Origin: Gammaproteobacteria bacterium
GTDB lineage: Bacteria > Pseudomonadota > Gammaproteobacteria > Steroidobacterales > Steroidobacteraceae
Direction of reading: 5' to 3'
Assembly (NCBI GenBank): GCA_030038645.1
Contig: JASHSR010000149.1
Coordinates: 1 to 8,398 of the forward strand
Length of the DNA stretch: 8,398 nt
Shown here in pieces: positions 1 to 5,680 of the stretch. The notes beneath the pieces are model-generated. The model made no database searches. It saw nothing but the letters and a program-made list of their open reading frames with translations, and was not told the origin of the DNA. Each line of letters begins with the position of its first letter. The first letter of the stretch is position 1. A program made the position numbers and the translations under genes.

Positions 1-113
1 GGGCTGACGATCGGAATGACCCGACGCTCTTCGATGAAGGAGAGCAGATCCTCCCACGTATCCTCATCTAGCGTGGCGGCAGATCGAAGCGCAGATCCGG
101 ACCCGGTTGTCAT
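1..113 (-). CDS. SIR2-like NAD-domain protein, N-terminal fragment (runs off the left edge)
   Basis: The minus strand has an ATG at 113-111 preceded by AGGAACA and then reads 38 codons without a stop to the window edge. The visible protein starts MTTGSGSALRSAATLDEDTW and continues into E-D-L-L-S-F-I-E-E-R-R-V-I-P-I-V-S-P. The pattern W-x-x-L-L-x-x-I-E-E-x-x-V-I-P-I-V-(G/S)-P resembles the N-terminus of a class of bacterial SIR2-like (Sirtuin-like, NAD-hydrolysing) proteins, in which the V-I-P-I strand leads into the nucleotide-binding loop. Such proteins occur in anti-phage systems that deplete NAD. Codon use and amino-acid composition look genuinely coding, unlike the sequence just upstream. 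The family call rests on memory of this N-terminal signature and on only 38 residues, so the existence of a gene is more certain than its function. Alternatives are another Rossmann-fold signalling domain or an unrelated protein. Confidence 0.5.
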   Translation of the reverse strand, partial: MTTGSGSALRSAATLDEDTWEDLLSFIEERRVIPIVS

Positions 114-355
114 TGTTCCTTTTTTCGGCACGCCAATACGCTCGGGCGGCCGTATTCTTTCTGCCCGCGCTGTGGTCAGATGTCCGCAGAGGCGGCGGAG
201 CCGCATATTACCCCCGGAGGGCACAGATCGCGCACATCGGCGGCGCTGTGCTCAGCTCCGTCGCAAGCAAGCTGGACAAGCTCCATGCTCGAGCGACGCT
301 GCCACCACTGGGCTTGGGGGGCCTGACGAGCTCCGTGGAACGCCCCGGGCCTTGT

Positions 356-496
356 TTAGGCCGGCACGAAGCGGATCGTGCCCGACGGGGCACCGCGGTT
401 GGCTTTTCTCAGTTCCCCAGCCAGATAGTCATGAGCGATCCGCAAGACCTGCGCCTGCCGGTCGGAGTGGGTCGCATTCTGGGTTGCCTCAGGCAT
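356..496 (-). CDS. small hypothetical protein (46 aa), possible
   Basis: ATG at 496-494 to TAA at 358-356 on the minus strand. The product begins MPEATQNATHSDRQAQVLRI, continues A-H-D-Y-L-A-G-E-L-R-K-A-N-R and ends S-G-T-I-R-F-V-P-A. The central part (about residues 13-34) could form an amphipathic helix, and the composition is protein-like, in contrast to the Arg/Pro/Ser-rich translations of the other frames here. It lies in the same orientation as the SIR2-like gene, 242 bases upstream of that gene's start. No convincing Shine-Dalgarno sequence precedes the ATG; an in-frame GTG 15 bases upstream also lacks one. I recognise no family. It could be a small accessory gene, the tail of a decayed gene, or a chance ORF. 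Confidence 0.35.
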   Translation of the reverse strand: MPEATQNATHSDRQAQVLRIAHDYLAGELRKANRGAPSGTIRFVPA

Positions 497-770
497 ACCC
501 AGTACGGTCACCGGGTTTTAGCTTGGCTCATCCTGCCGACCGGACCCTGGGTGTGGATCAAGTGAGGGGTTACGACGCATCTGACCACCGCTTCCTTGCC
601 TGGGCCGGTTTAGCCTAGTGCCTCCGCTTTCCACCACGCGGCTGCCTTTACTGCAGGTACACTTTCGAGGACGCGCTGGAGGAAACTCCGGCAGCACCGT
701 GCCGAACGGAAGGTCACGCCGGGCTCTGGCCGCAAGCGCCACCCCTTTTTCCCTGAGACGCGCGGCAAAG
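497..770. other. stretch with no supported gene
   Basis: I see no coding region, RNA gene or strong promoter here. Translations in all frames are Arg/Ser/Pro/Gly-rich and resemble no family I know. Together with 114-355 it forms a low-coding gap between the minus-strand genes on the left and the plus-strand tannases on the right, consistent with decayed DNA at an island or insertion boundary. Confidence 0.5.
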
Positions 771-822
771 TGCAGGGGTCAGAGAAGCGGACAGAATTAA
801 CAATTTTGCCGTCCGCTCAGAG
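771..822. repeat. REP-like hairpin element with GGGGTCAGAG flank
   Basis: A perfect 7-bp inverted repeat, AGCGGAC (786-792) and GTCCGCT (811-817), encloses an 18-base AT-rich loop. A TCAGAG hexamer occurs just outside each arm (779-784 and 817-822). The left flank, CAGGGGTCAGAG, resembles motifs found in extragenic palindromes mobilised by REP-associated tyrosine transposases in proteobacteria. Only one copy is visible, so assignment to a repeat family is inference. It lies about 60 bases upstream of the first tannase gene and could instead be an mRNA structure or operator. Confidence 0.35.
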
Positions 823-881
823 CGATAAGAGCGCGCAGGCGGCTTTGAGGTGCCGCACGAAGGCATAACGGGGAGACGTCG

Positions 882-2474
882 ATGAAGTGGGGACAGACAT
901 GGATCAGCGCGACACCCGCTGCGATCGCGTTGGTGTGTGTGCGGCCTGCGGTCGCGCAGATCGGAGTCGTCTCGGTGACGGGTGGCAATTGCGGGCGGCT
1001 TGCGATGCTGAGGCTGCCGCACACGAGAATCACGCTCGCCGAGATCGTTCCCGCCGGGGCATTCGTCCCGGCGAAGCCGTTCTCGCTCGCTCCCCCTGGA
1101 CAGCAACCGTCGTACAAGGGTCTGCCGGCCTTCTGCCGCGTCGCCGCGCAGGTGAGCCCCGTGCCCGACTCGCTCATCAAATTCGAGCTGTGGTTGCCTG
1201 TGCAAGGGTGGAACGGCCGGTTCCTGGCGGTCGGAAACGGTGGCCTTTCCGGCGAGATCTGGTATCCGGAGATGATCACGCCGCTCACTGGCGGTTACGC
1301 CACGGCATCGACGGACACCGGTCACGAGGGGAGCGTCTGGGACGCCAGCTTCGCACTCGGGCATCCCCAGAAGCTGATCGATAACGCCTACCGGGCCGTG
1401 CACCTGATGGCGGTGCAGTCGAAGGCCATCATCAGAGCCTACTATCGTACTGCGGCGGTACCGTCCTATTGGAGCGGCTGCTCTACCGGAGGCGGCCAGG
1501 GCTTGATGGAGGCGCAACGGTTCCCGACCGATTTCAACGGCATCATTGCCGGCGACCCGGCGAACGATGGCACGCATCTCGCCGCGGCCGTTCTCGCGGG
1601 CGCGGAGACGATGCACCGGAGCGCGGCGAGCTTCCTGCCGCCGGATAAGCTCCTGCTGCTGCACGCGGCGGTGCTCAAGGCCTGTGACGCGCTCGACGGG
1701 GTCACCGACGGGGTGATCGCGGATCCGCTGCACTGCAAATTCGATCCCGGCCAGATCGAATGCACTCGCGGCAGGAATGATTCGACGTGCCTCACGGCCG
1801 CGCAGGTGGAGACGGCGCGCAGGCTCTATGCGCCGCTCACCAACACGCGTACGCACGCGATTCTCTTCCCGAGGCTATTGCCCGGATCGGAGTCGGCCTG
1901 GGACGCGGGCGGCGCTGACCCCGGCTCACCGGCGGTACTGTCGAGGTTTCCCAGCATATTCGCCGACCTGGTGTTCCAAGACCCGCACTGGGACTACCGT
2001 ACCGTCACCATCGATCAGCTCGTGGCACGCGCCGACCACAGCAACATAGCGCTCACCAACGCTGTCGATCCCAACCTACGCCCCTTCTTTGCGCACGGTG
2101 GCAAGCTCATCCAGTATCACGGCTGGGCCGATCCGGACATCTCCCCGCTCAGCAGTGTCGACTATTATCTGAGCGTCGCACGGACGATGGGAGGAACGAG
2201 TCGTATCGCAGAGGACTACCGGCTCTTCATGGTGCCCGGGATGAATCACTGCCGCGGCGGCGACGGCACCGACCAATTCGCAGCCCCGATGCTCACCGCG
2301 CTCGAGCAGTGGGTCGAGCACGGCCGCGCGCCGGACCGGATCATCGCATCGCGCATCAGAGACGGCCGCGTCGATCGAACCCGCCCGTTGTGCCCCTACC
2401 CCGAGGTGGCGGTATACAAGGGCTCGGGCAACACGAATGTGGCGGCAAACTTCGCCTGCCGGCGCGCTCGATGA
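882..2474 (+). CDS. tannase/feruloyl esterase family serine hydrolase, copy A (530 aa)
   Basis: A predicted exported esterase of the tannase/feruloyl esterase family (Pfam PF07519), which hydrolyses esters of phenolic acids such as gallates and ferulates; MHETase belongs to the same family. The start is set by GGGGAG at 870-875, six bases before the ATG. Residues 1-25 look like a signal peptide, cut after A-V-A. The fold signatures are S-T-D-T-G-H (about 143-148), the nucleophile loop G-C-S-T-G-G-G-Q-G (Ser201 preceded by Cys200), the Ca-binding-like C-D-A-L-D-G-V-T-D-G (268-277), H-G-W-A-D-P (acid Asp417) and M-N-H-C (His456, Cys457). This is the complete CS-D-HC motif. Extra cysteines at 285, 294 and 303 may form lid-domain disulfides. 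The C-terminal R-P-L-C-P-Y-P-E-V block is typical. Length is normal for the family. The substrate cannot be read from sequence. A tandem paralogue follows 233 bases downstream. Confidence 0.93.
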   Translation: MKWGQTWISATPAAIALVCVRPAVAQIGVVSVTGGNCGRLAMLRLPHTRITLAEIVPAGAFVPAKPFSLAPPGQQPSYKGLPAFCRVAAQVSPVPDSLIKFELWLPVQGWNGRFLAVGNGGLSGEIWYPEMITPLTGGYATASTDTGHEGSVWDASFALGHPQKLIDNAYRAVHLMAVQSKAIIRAYYRTAAVPSYWSGCSTGGGQGLMEAQRFPTDFNGIIAGDPANDGTHLAAAVLAGAETMHRSAASFLPPDKLLLLHAAVLKACDALDGVTDGVIADPLHCKFDPGQIECTRGRNDSTCLTAAQVETARRLYAPLTNTRTHAILFPRLLPGSESAWDAGGADPGSPAVLSRFPSIFADLVFQDPHWDYRTVTIDQLVARADHSNIALTNAVDPNLRPFFAHGGKLIQYHGWADPDISPLSSVDYYLSVARTMGGTSRIAEDYRLFMVPGMNHCRGGDGTDQFAAPMLTALEQWVEHGRAPDRIIASRIRDGRVDRTRPLCPYPEVAVYKGSGNTNVAANFACRRAR

Positions 2475-2490
2475 GACACCGTCCCCGCAC

Positions 2491-2679
2491 CGCCGGACGG
2501 GCAATCCCAACGGTCCCGGGCTGCCGCATTGGCCAGCGTTCAGCGCCTCGTCCCAGCGCGTCATGTATCTCGACGCCCGTCCCCACGCCGGCCCGGTGCC
2601 GAACCTGCGGCAGCTCAAAGTGCTCGATGCCCCCTTCGCATGGTGGCGAGAAGAGGCGAAGAAAAAGCGAGCGAACTGA
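2491..2679 (+). pseudogene. carboxylesterase type B C-terminal remnant, copy 1
   Basis: In a frame different from both flanking tannase genes, this stretch encodes about 62 residues matching the last segment of type B carboxylesterases (Pfam PF00135, para-nitrobenzyl esterase group). The visible blocks are R-T-G-N-P-N-G-P-G-L-P-H-W-P-A-F, then V-M-Y-L-D-A-R-P-H-A-G-P-V-P-N, then L-D-A-P-F-A-W-W-R-E-E-A, ending in TGA at 2677-2679. In the family this follows the catalytic His region and ends the protein. No Gly-x-Ser-x-Gly domain or other esterase sequence lies upstream, where the tannase CDS ends at 2474, so the first roughly 85-90% of the gene is missing. The frame itself is open from an ATG at 2437, inside the tannase, but a 62-residue tail cannot be catalytic. 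Next to a related fragment at 4378-4506 it is best read as a recombination scar. Confidence 0.72.
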
Positions 2680-2707
2680 TCGTGTCCCGACTGCGGAGCC
2701 AAGACTA

Positions 2708-4357
2708 ATGAGAATCGCACTACCTGCCTTGTTCGCCGGAGTCCTGTTCGCGACCGCACCGGTGTTTGCCGCCCCGTGCGCCAGTCTCACCGCGCTGAAA
2801 TTGTCGACCACGACGATCACGGCGGCGCAAGTTGTCGAGGCGGGATCGTTCAGGGTGCCCGGGCTGCGGCCGGCTGCGCTGCCTGCCGATGAGCTGCGAG
2901 CCTTCGAGCGCCTGCCCGCATTCTGCCGCGTGCAGGGGATCATCGCGCCCTCGAGCGATTCGCACATCGAGTTCGAGGTGTGGATGCCGCTGAGCGGCTG
3001 GAACGGCAGGTACCTCGGTGTCGGCAACGGCGCGCTTGCGGGGAGCATCACCTATGGGGCGCCCGGCGTGATCACGAGCAATGATCCCACTCTACAGTCC
3101 GCGTTGATGGACGGGTATGCGACCTCCTCCACGGATACTGGGCATGAGGCGGCATCGTTAAATGACGGCAAGTGGGCGCTGGGACATCGCGAGAAGATCA
3201 TCGACTACGGCTACCGTGCCGTGCACGAAACCGCAGAGAGGGCCAAGGCGATTATTGGCGCCTTCTATCGCCGCGCTCCCGAGCACTCGTACTTCGACAG
3301 CTGCTCGAACGGGGGCCGGCAGGGGTTGATGGAAGCGCAGCGTTATCCCGCGGACTACGACGGGGTGATCGCTGGCGCGCCGGCAGCGTCCATCACTCAG
3401 CTTAACGCCCACATGGAGTGGGACGTCCAGGCAACCGATAAGGACCCCGCCAGTTACATTCCGGCCAACAAGTGGCCAGCGGTTCAAGCGGCGGTACTCG
3501 AGCAGTGCGACGTCCTCGATGGACTCAAGGATGGGCTGATCGAGGATCCGCGGCGGTGCGATTTCAAGCCGAGTGTGCTCCTGTGTCACGGACCGGAGTC
3601 CCCGAGCTGCCTGACGGCGCCGCAGATTACGGCACTGGAAAAGATCTATGCAGGTCCGCGCGATTCGCAGGGCAGGCAGATCTTCCCCGGACTGGTGCCG
3701 GGAGGTGAGACAGGCGGTCCGATCGGCTGGGCTCTCGCCGTTTCGGGCCCTGCTCGTGGCCAGAGCGCCTACTACGGTCTTCTCCAGGGTTTCGCCGACC
3801 TCATGCAGAACCCTCATCCGGACTTGCTGACCGCTGACGTGGAGCACGACGCAGACCGCGACGATGCAGCGCTGGGGCACATCCTCAATGCCACGAATCC
3901 CGATCTGACGGCCTTCGAGGCAAGAGGCGGCAAGCTGATCCTCTACCACGGCTGGAGTGATCCGGTGATATCGCCGCTCGCCACCGTCGCTTACTACGAG
4001 GCGGTGGTCACCCGGATGAGCCGCAGGGACGCCGAGCGCTTTACCCGTCTCTACATGGTTCCGGGAATGCCGCATGGCTTTGGAGGATCGGGACCGAACA
4101 CATTCGGCACCACGATGCTGAGCGCTCTCGACCGCTGGGTGGAGAAGGGCGTTGCGCCGCAGGCAATCATCGCCACGAAATACCGCACGAATGGTGATCC
4201 GGCGAGCGGCATCATCCGCACGCGTCCGCTGTGTCCCTACCCAGAGGTTGCGCGGTACAAAGGAACGGGGAGCACCGATGTGGCGGCGAACTTCGCCTGC
4301 AGCGCGCCCAGGCATCGCTCAGATACACATGGTCGCGGTGACCCGCCGCAGCATTGA
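2708..4357 (+). CDS. tannase/feruloyl esterase family serine hydrolase, copy B (549 aa)
   Basis: The second tannase/feruloyl esterase family enzyme (PF07519), probably exported and acting on phenolic or aromatic esters. The frame is open from 2309, but the ATG at 2708 is chosen because GGAG lies at 2695-2698 and the protein then begins with a clear signal peptide, MRIALPALFAGVLFATAPVF, cut near A-A. Signatures are S-T-D-T-G-H (141-146), the nucleophile loop S-C-S-N-G-G-R-Q-G (Cys199, Ser200), C-D-V-L-D-G-L-K-D-G (267-276) and H-G-W-S-D-P (Asp418). His456 lies in M-P-H-G-F-G-G, so Gly457 replaces the usual Cys and the CS-D-HC disulfide partner is absent. In the 33 residues around the nucleophile, 22 are identical to copy A. 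The tail after F-A-C is about 14 residues longer than in copy A and polar. It starts 28 bases after the esterase remnant, so co-transcription with copy A is likely. Substrate is unknown. Confidence 0.92.
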   Translation: MRIALPALFAGVLFATAPVFAAPCASLTALKLSTTTITAAQVVEAGSFRVPGLRPAALPADELRAFERLPAFCRVQGIIAPSSDSHIEFEVWMPLSGWNGRYLGVGNGALAGSITYGAPGVITSNDPTLQSALMDGYATSSTDTGHEAASLNDGKWALGHREKIIDYGYRAVHETAERAKAIIGAFYRRAPEHSYFDSCSNGGRQGLMEAQRYPADYDGVIAGAPAASITQLNAHMEWDVQATDKDPASYIPANKWPAVQAAVLEQCDVLDGLKDGLIEDPRRCDFKPSVLLCHGPESPSCLTAPQITALEKIYAGPRDSQGRQIFPGLVPGGETGGPIGWALAVSGPARGQSAYYGLLQGFADLMQNPHPDLLTADVEHDADRDDAALGHILNATNPDLTAFEARGGKLILYHGWSDPVISPLATVAYYEAVVTRMSRRDAERFTRLYMVPGMPHGFGGSGPNTFGTTMLSALDRWVEKGVAPQAIIATKYRTNGDPASGIIRTRPLCPYPEVARYKGTGSTDVAANFACSAPRHRSDTHGRGDPPQH

Positions 4358-4377
4358 TCGTTGTCGCAAACGGGTGA

Positions 4378-4506
4378 ACGTCGCGAAGACGGGCAACGTA
4401 TCTCGATGGCCATCCGCACGCTGACCCGGTGTGTAACGCTCAGAAGCCCAAATCGCTCGATGTCTAGTTCGTGTCGCGGCGGAAAGAGGCGAAGATGGAG
4501 AGCCCG
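4378..4506 (+). pseudogene. carboxylesterase type B C-terminal remnant, copy 2 (degenerate)
   Basis: Downstream of copy B, the frame beginning at 4393 reads A-T-Y-L-D-G-H-P-H-A-D-P-V-C-N, then K-S-L-D-V, an in-frame TAG at 4465-4467, then F-V-S-R-R-K-E-A-K-M-E. Over 34 codons from Y-L-D onward it aligns without gaps to the remnant after copy A, with 17 identical positions. The DNA is also alike, for example GTATCTCGA, CCCGGTG and AAGAGGCGAAGA in the same spacing. The GLPxWPAF block is not recoverable upstream and another stop (TGA) precedes the match, so this copy is more decayed. It is out of frame with tannase copy B, which ends at 4357. It is therefore a second copy of the same esterase tail and not read-through of the tannase. 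Confidence 0.6.
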
Positions 4507-4581
4507 CTTAGGCACCGCAGAACGCGAGTGGGCTCGCATTATCGGGAAGCGGCGATCGGACAAACTCGCGTGTCCTGCTCC

Positions 4582-5064
4582 CTAGGAAGCTAGCCGGCGG
4601 GGATGCCTCGCGGAACTAGAGTTGTCGTCATCCTCATCGCGTACGCGCCAACTCAAGGCACCGGTCGCAGGGTGCTTGCCAGAGATTTCAAGCAAGCCCT
4701 TGCGCTCGTAGCGGCGAAGGGCCATCGCCACGGACGAGGAGAAATCCTCTCGCGCGGCCCGCGTCGTCAGTCTCACCCCGCATTCTTCTGCGACGTAGTC
4801 AGTCGGGGCGGGCGTTGCAAGCCCGGGCATCTCTCGCAGGATGCTCAGGCAAGTTCGGGCGATGTCACCGTGCCGCAGCCCACGAGAGATCGGTGGCTTG
4901 TGTGCCTTGCGGGGCGCCTTCCAGGCAGGATCAAGAAGTCTGAGGGCGTAATCGAGCGCCCGCAGCTCTTCACGCACTTGGGCAAGTCGCGCCTCGAGCT
5001 GACCGAGCTCGTAGGCCAGGGCATTGCGTTTCTTCGTCAGCGTTCGCGGTAACCGCACAGCCAT
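4582..5064 (-). CDS. hypothetical protein, N-terminal coiled coil plus winged-helix-like domain (160 aa)
   Basis: The ATG at 5064 is preferred; a TTG at 5088 would add eight residues and has only a weak GGGG upstream. Residues 9-45 (T-L-T-K-K-R-N-A-L ... L-R-L-L-D-P) form a charged heptad-like helix that should make a coiled coil. A basic linker (48-66) follows, then a helical region (67-135) of I-A-R-T-C-L-S-I-L-R, Y-V-A-E-E-C-G-V and V-A-M-A-L-R-R-Y-E-R-K-G-L-L-E, ending G-A-L-S-W-R-V. This is the layout of a winged helix, where the R-R-Y-E-R-K-G-L helix and following strand match a recognition helix and wing. Small proteobacterial proteins of this design are common and unnamed. A DNA-binding or partner-binding role is inference. 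The last 18 residues are acidic then basic and probably disordered. It is convergent with the tannases, leaving 224 bases between the stop codons. Confidence 0.75.
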   Translation of the reverse strand: MAVRLPRTLTKKRNALAYELGQLEARLAQVREELRALDYALRLLDPAWKAPRKAHKPPISRGLRHGDIARTCLSILREMPGLATPAPTDYVAEECGVRLTTRAAREDFSSSVAMALRRYERKGLLEISGKHPATGALSWRVRDEDDDNSSSARHPRRLAS

Positions 5065-5119
5065 GCAAGGATTTAAAGCTGCTCGCAAGCCCCTGTTCCA
5101 GACCCATCTTTTTATTCAT

Positions 5120-5162
5120 GTTTCGTTCTCTAACGGACCCTGTGAGTTGTTTCGTTTTCTAA
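5120..5162. repeat. 14-bp direct repeat upstream of the winged-helix gene
   Basis: GTTTCGTTCTCTAA (5120-5133) and GTTTCGTTTTCTAA (5149-5162) match at 13 of 14 positions with a 29-bp period, close to three helical turns. They lie 56-98 bases upstream of the ATG of the 4582-5064 gene, between it and the GFA-family gene, where an operator would be expected. Read on the minus strand, the sites are TTAGAAAACGAAAC and TTAGAGAACGAAAC. Confidence 0.5.
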
Positions 5163-5186
5163 GTAATGACGCTCTAAACCCGCCAT
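5130..5186 (-). CDS. possible 18-codon leader peptide
   Basis: On the minus strand AGAGGA (5198-5193) stands six bases before an ATG at 5186-5184, opening an 18-codon frame (MAGLERHYLENETTHRVR) that ends in TAG at 5132-5130. It spans one whole direct-repeat unit and part of the other. The good Shine-Dalgarno spacing is the only support. It may be a chance ORF or a leader of the downstream winged-helix gene. Confidence 0.2.
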   Translation of the reverse strand: MAGLERHYLENETTHRVR

Positions 5187-5209
5187 CAGATGTCCTCTGT
5201 CGTTCGTGG

Positions 5210-5644
5210 CTAGGAGGGTGCGCTCGCCTCTGACGGCATTGGGGGGAATTCCGGGTACTGCGGCAGGTTGTCTGTAATCTCGAACCACGGTGCCTTGGAA
5301 GCGACGTGCCAATGCGCCTCGGGTCGAATCCCTGGGTCACCATCCAAAGTTCCGAGTGGCAAATTGAAGATCGTCGGGTATTGATCCGAGAAGGCGATCA
5401 GGGGCGAACCGCAATTGCGGCAGAACGTCCGGTGTACGCCGGGCGACGAAATGTATTCCGCAACCGAACTGTCGCCTTGAACCCATCGGAAGTCCTTGGC
5501 CCAAACGAGAGAACGAGGGCGAAAGGCGGAACCATGCGCCTTACGACACATGGAACAGTGGCAATAGGCAGCCATGAACAAATCGCCACTGATCTCGTAT
5601 TTCACGCCGCCACATAGGCAGCCGCCCGATAGTACTCGCGACAT
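5210..5644 (-). CDS. GFA/CENP-V-family zinc-binding protein (144 aa)
   Basis: A member of the GFA family (glutathione-dependent formaldehyde-activating enzyme-like, Pfam PF04828). The ATG at 5644 is chosen over an in-frame start 18 bases upstream because AGGAGG stands five bases before it and the protein then begins M-S-R-V-L-S-G-G-C-L-C-G-G as expected. The zinc ligands are visible: Cys9 and Cys11 (G-C-L-C-G), Cys28, Cys30 and Cys33 (C-H-C-S-M-C), and Cys75 and Cys78 (C-R-N-C-G). Together they form the family's two zinc sites. P-E-A-H-W-H-V-A-S-K-A-P-W-F and the C-terminal L-P-Q-Y-P-E-F-P are also typical. Length is standard. Most family members have no proven substrate, and S-hydroxymethylglutathione synthase activity should not be assumed. 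It follows the 5681-6091 gene after 36 bases with the same type of ribosome site, so the two are probably one operon. Confidence 0.92.
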   Translation of the reverse strand: MSRVLSGGCLCGGVKYEISGDLFMAAYCHCSMCRKAHGSAFRPRSLVWAKDFRWVQGDSSVAEYISSPGVHRTFCRNCGSPLIAFSDQYPTIFNLPLGTLDGDPGIRPEAHWHVASKAPWFEITDNLPQYPEFPPMPSEASAPS

Positions 5645-5649
5645 GATCT

Positions 5650-5655
5650 CCTCCT
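5650..5655 (-). promoter_or_regulatory. ribosome binding site AGGAGG deciding the GFA start
   Basis: AGGAGG on the minus strand, five bases before the ATG at 5644. It rules out the longer in-frame start at 5662. Confidence 0.8.
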
Positions 5656-5680
5656 GCTTCATGCTGGCACAATTCTCTTT

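Noticed and set aside
16..618. 200-codon plus-strand open frame at the left edge
   Set aside because: Very rich in Ser, Arg and Pro with no motif, and it lies opposite the better-supported SIR2-like N-terminus and the 46-codon ORF.
714..1856. 380-codon minus-strand open frame opposite tannase copy A
   Set aside because: Arg/His-rich translation with no family resemblance. It is the antisense shadow of a GC-rich gene whose plus-strand product is unambiguous.
2309..2707. Extension of tannase copy B upstream to 2309
   Set aside because: It would overlap copy A out of frame and bury the signal peptide that starts at 2708, which has its own ribosome site.
3158..4315. 385-codon minus-strand open frame opposite tannase copy B
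   Set aside because: Antisense shadow of the tannase gene, with no recognisable motif and unlikely composition.
4500..4535. GAGCCC/GGGCTC inverted repeat between the convergent genes as a terminator
   Set aside because: Only six base pairs with a loop of about 24 bases and no T-run; too weak to call.
5321..5332. GGGTCGAATCCC, resembling a tRNA T-arm
   Set aside because: It lies inside the well-supported GFA coding sequence and no acceptor, D-arm or anticodon stem surrounds it.
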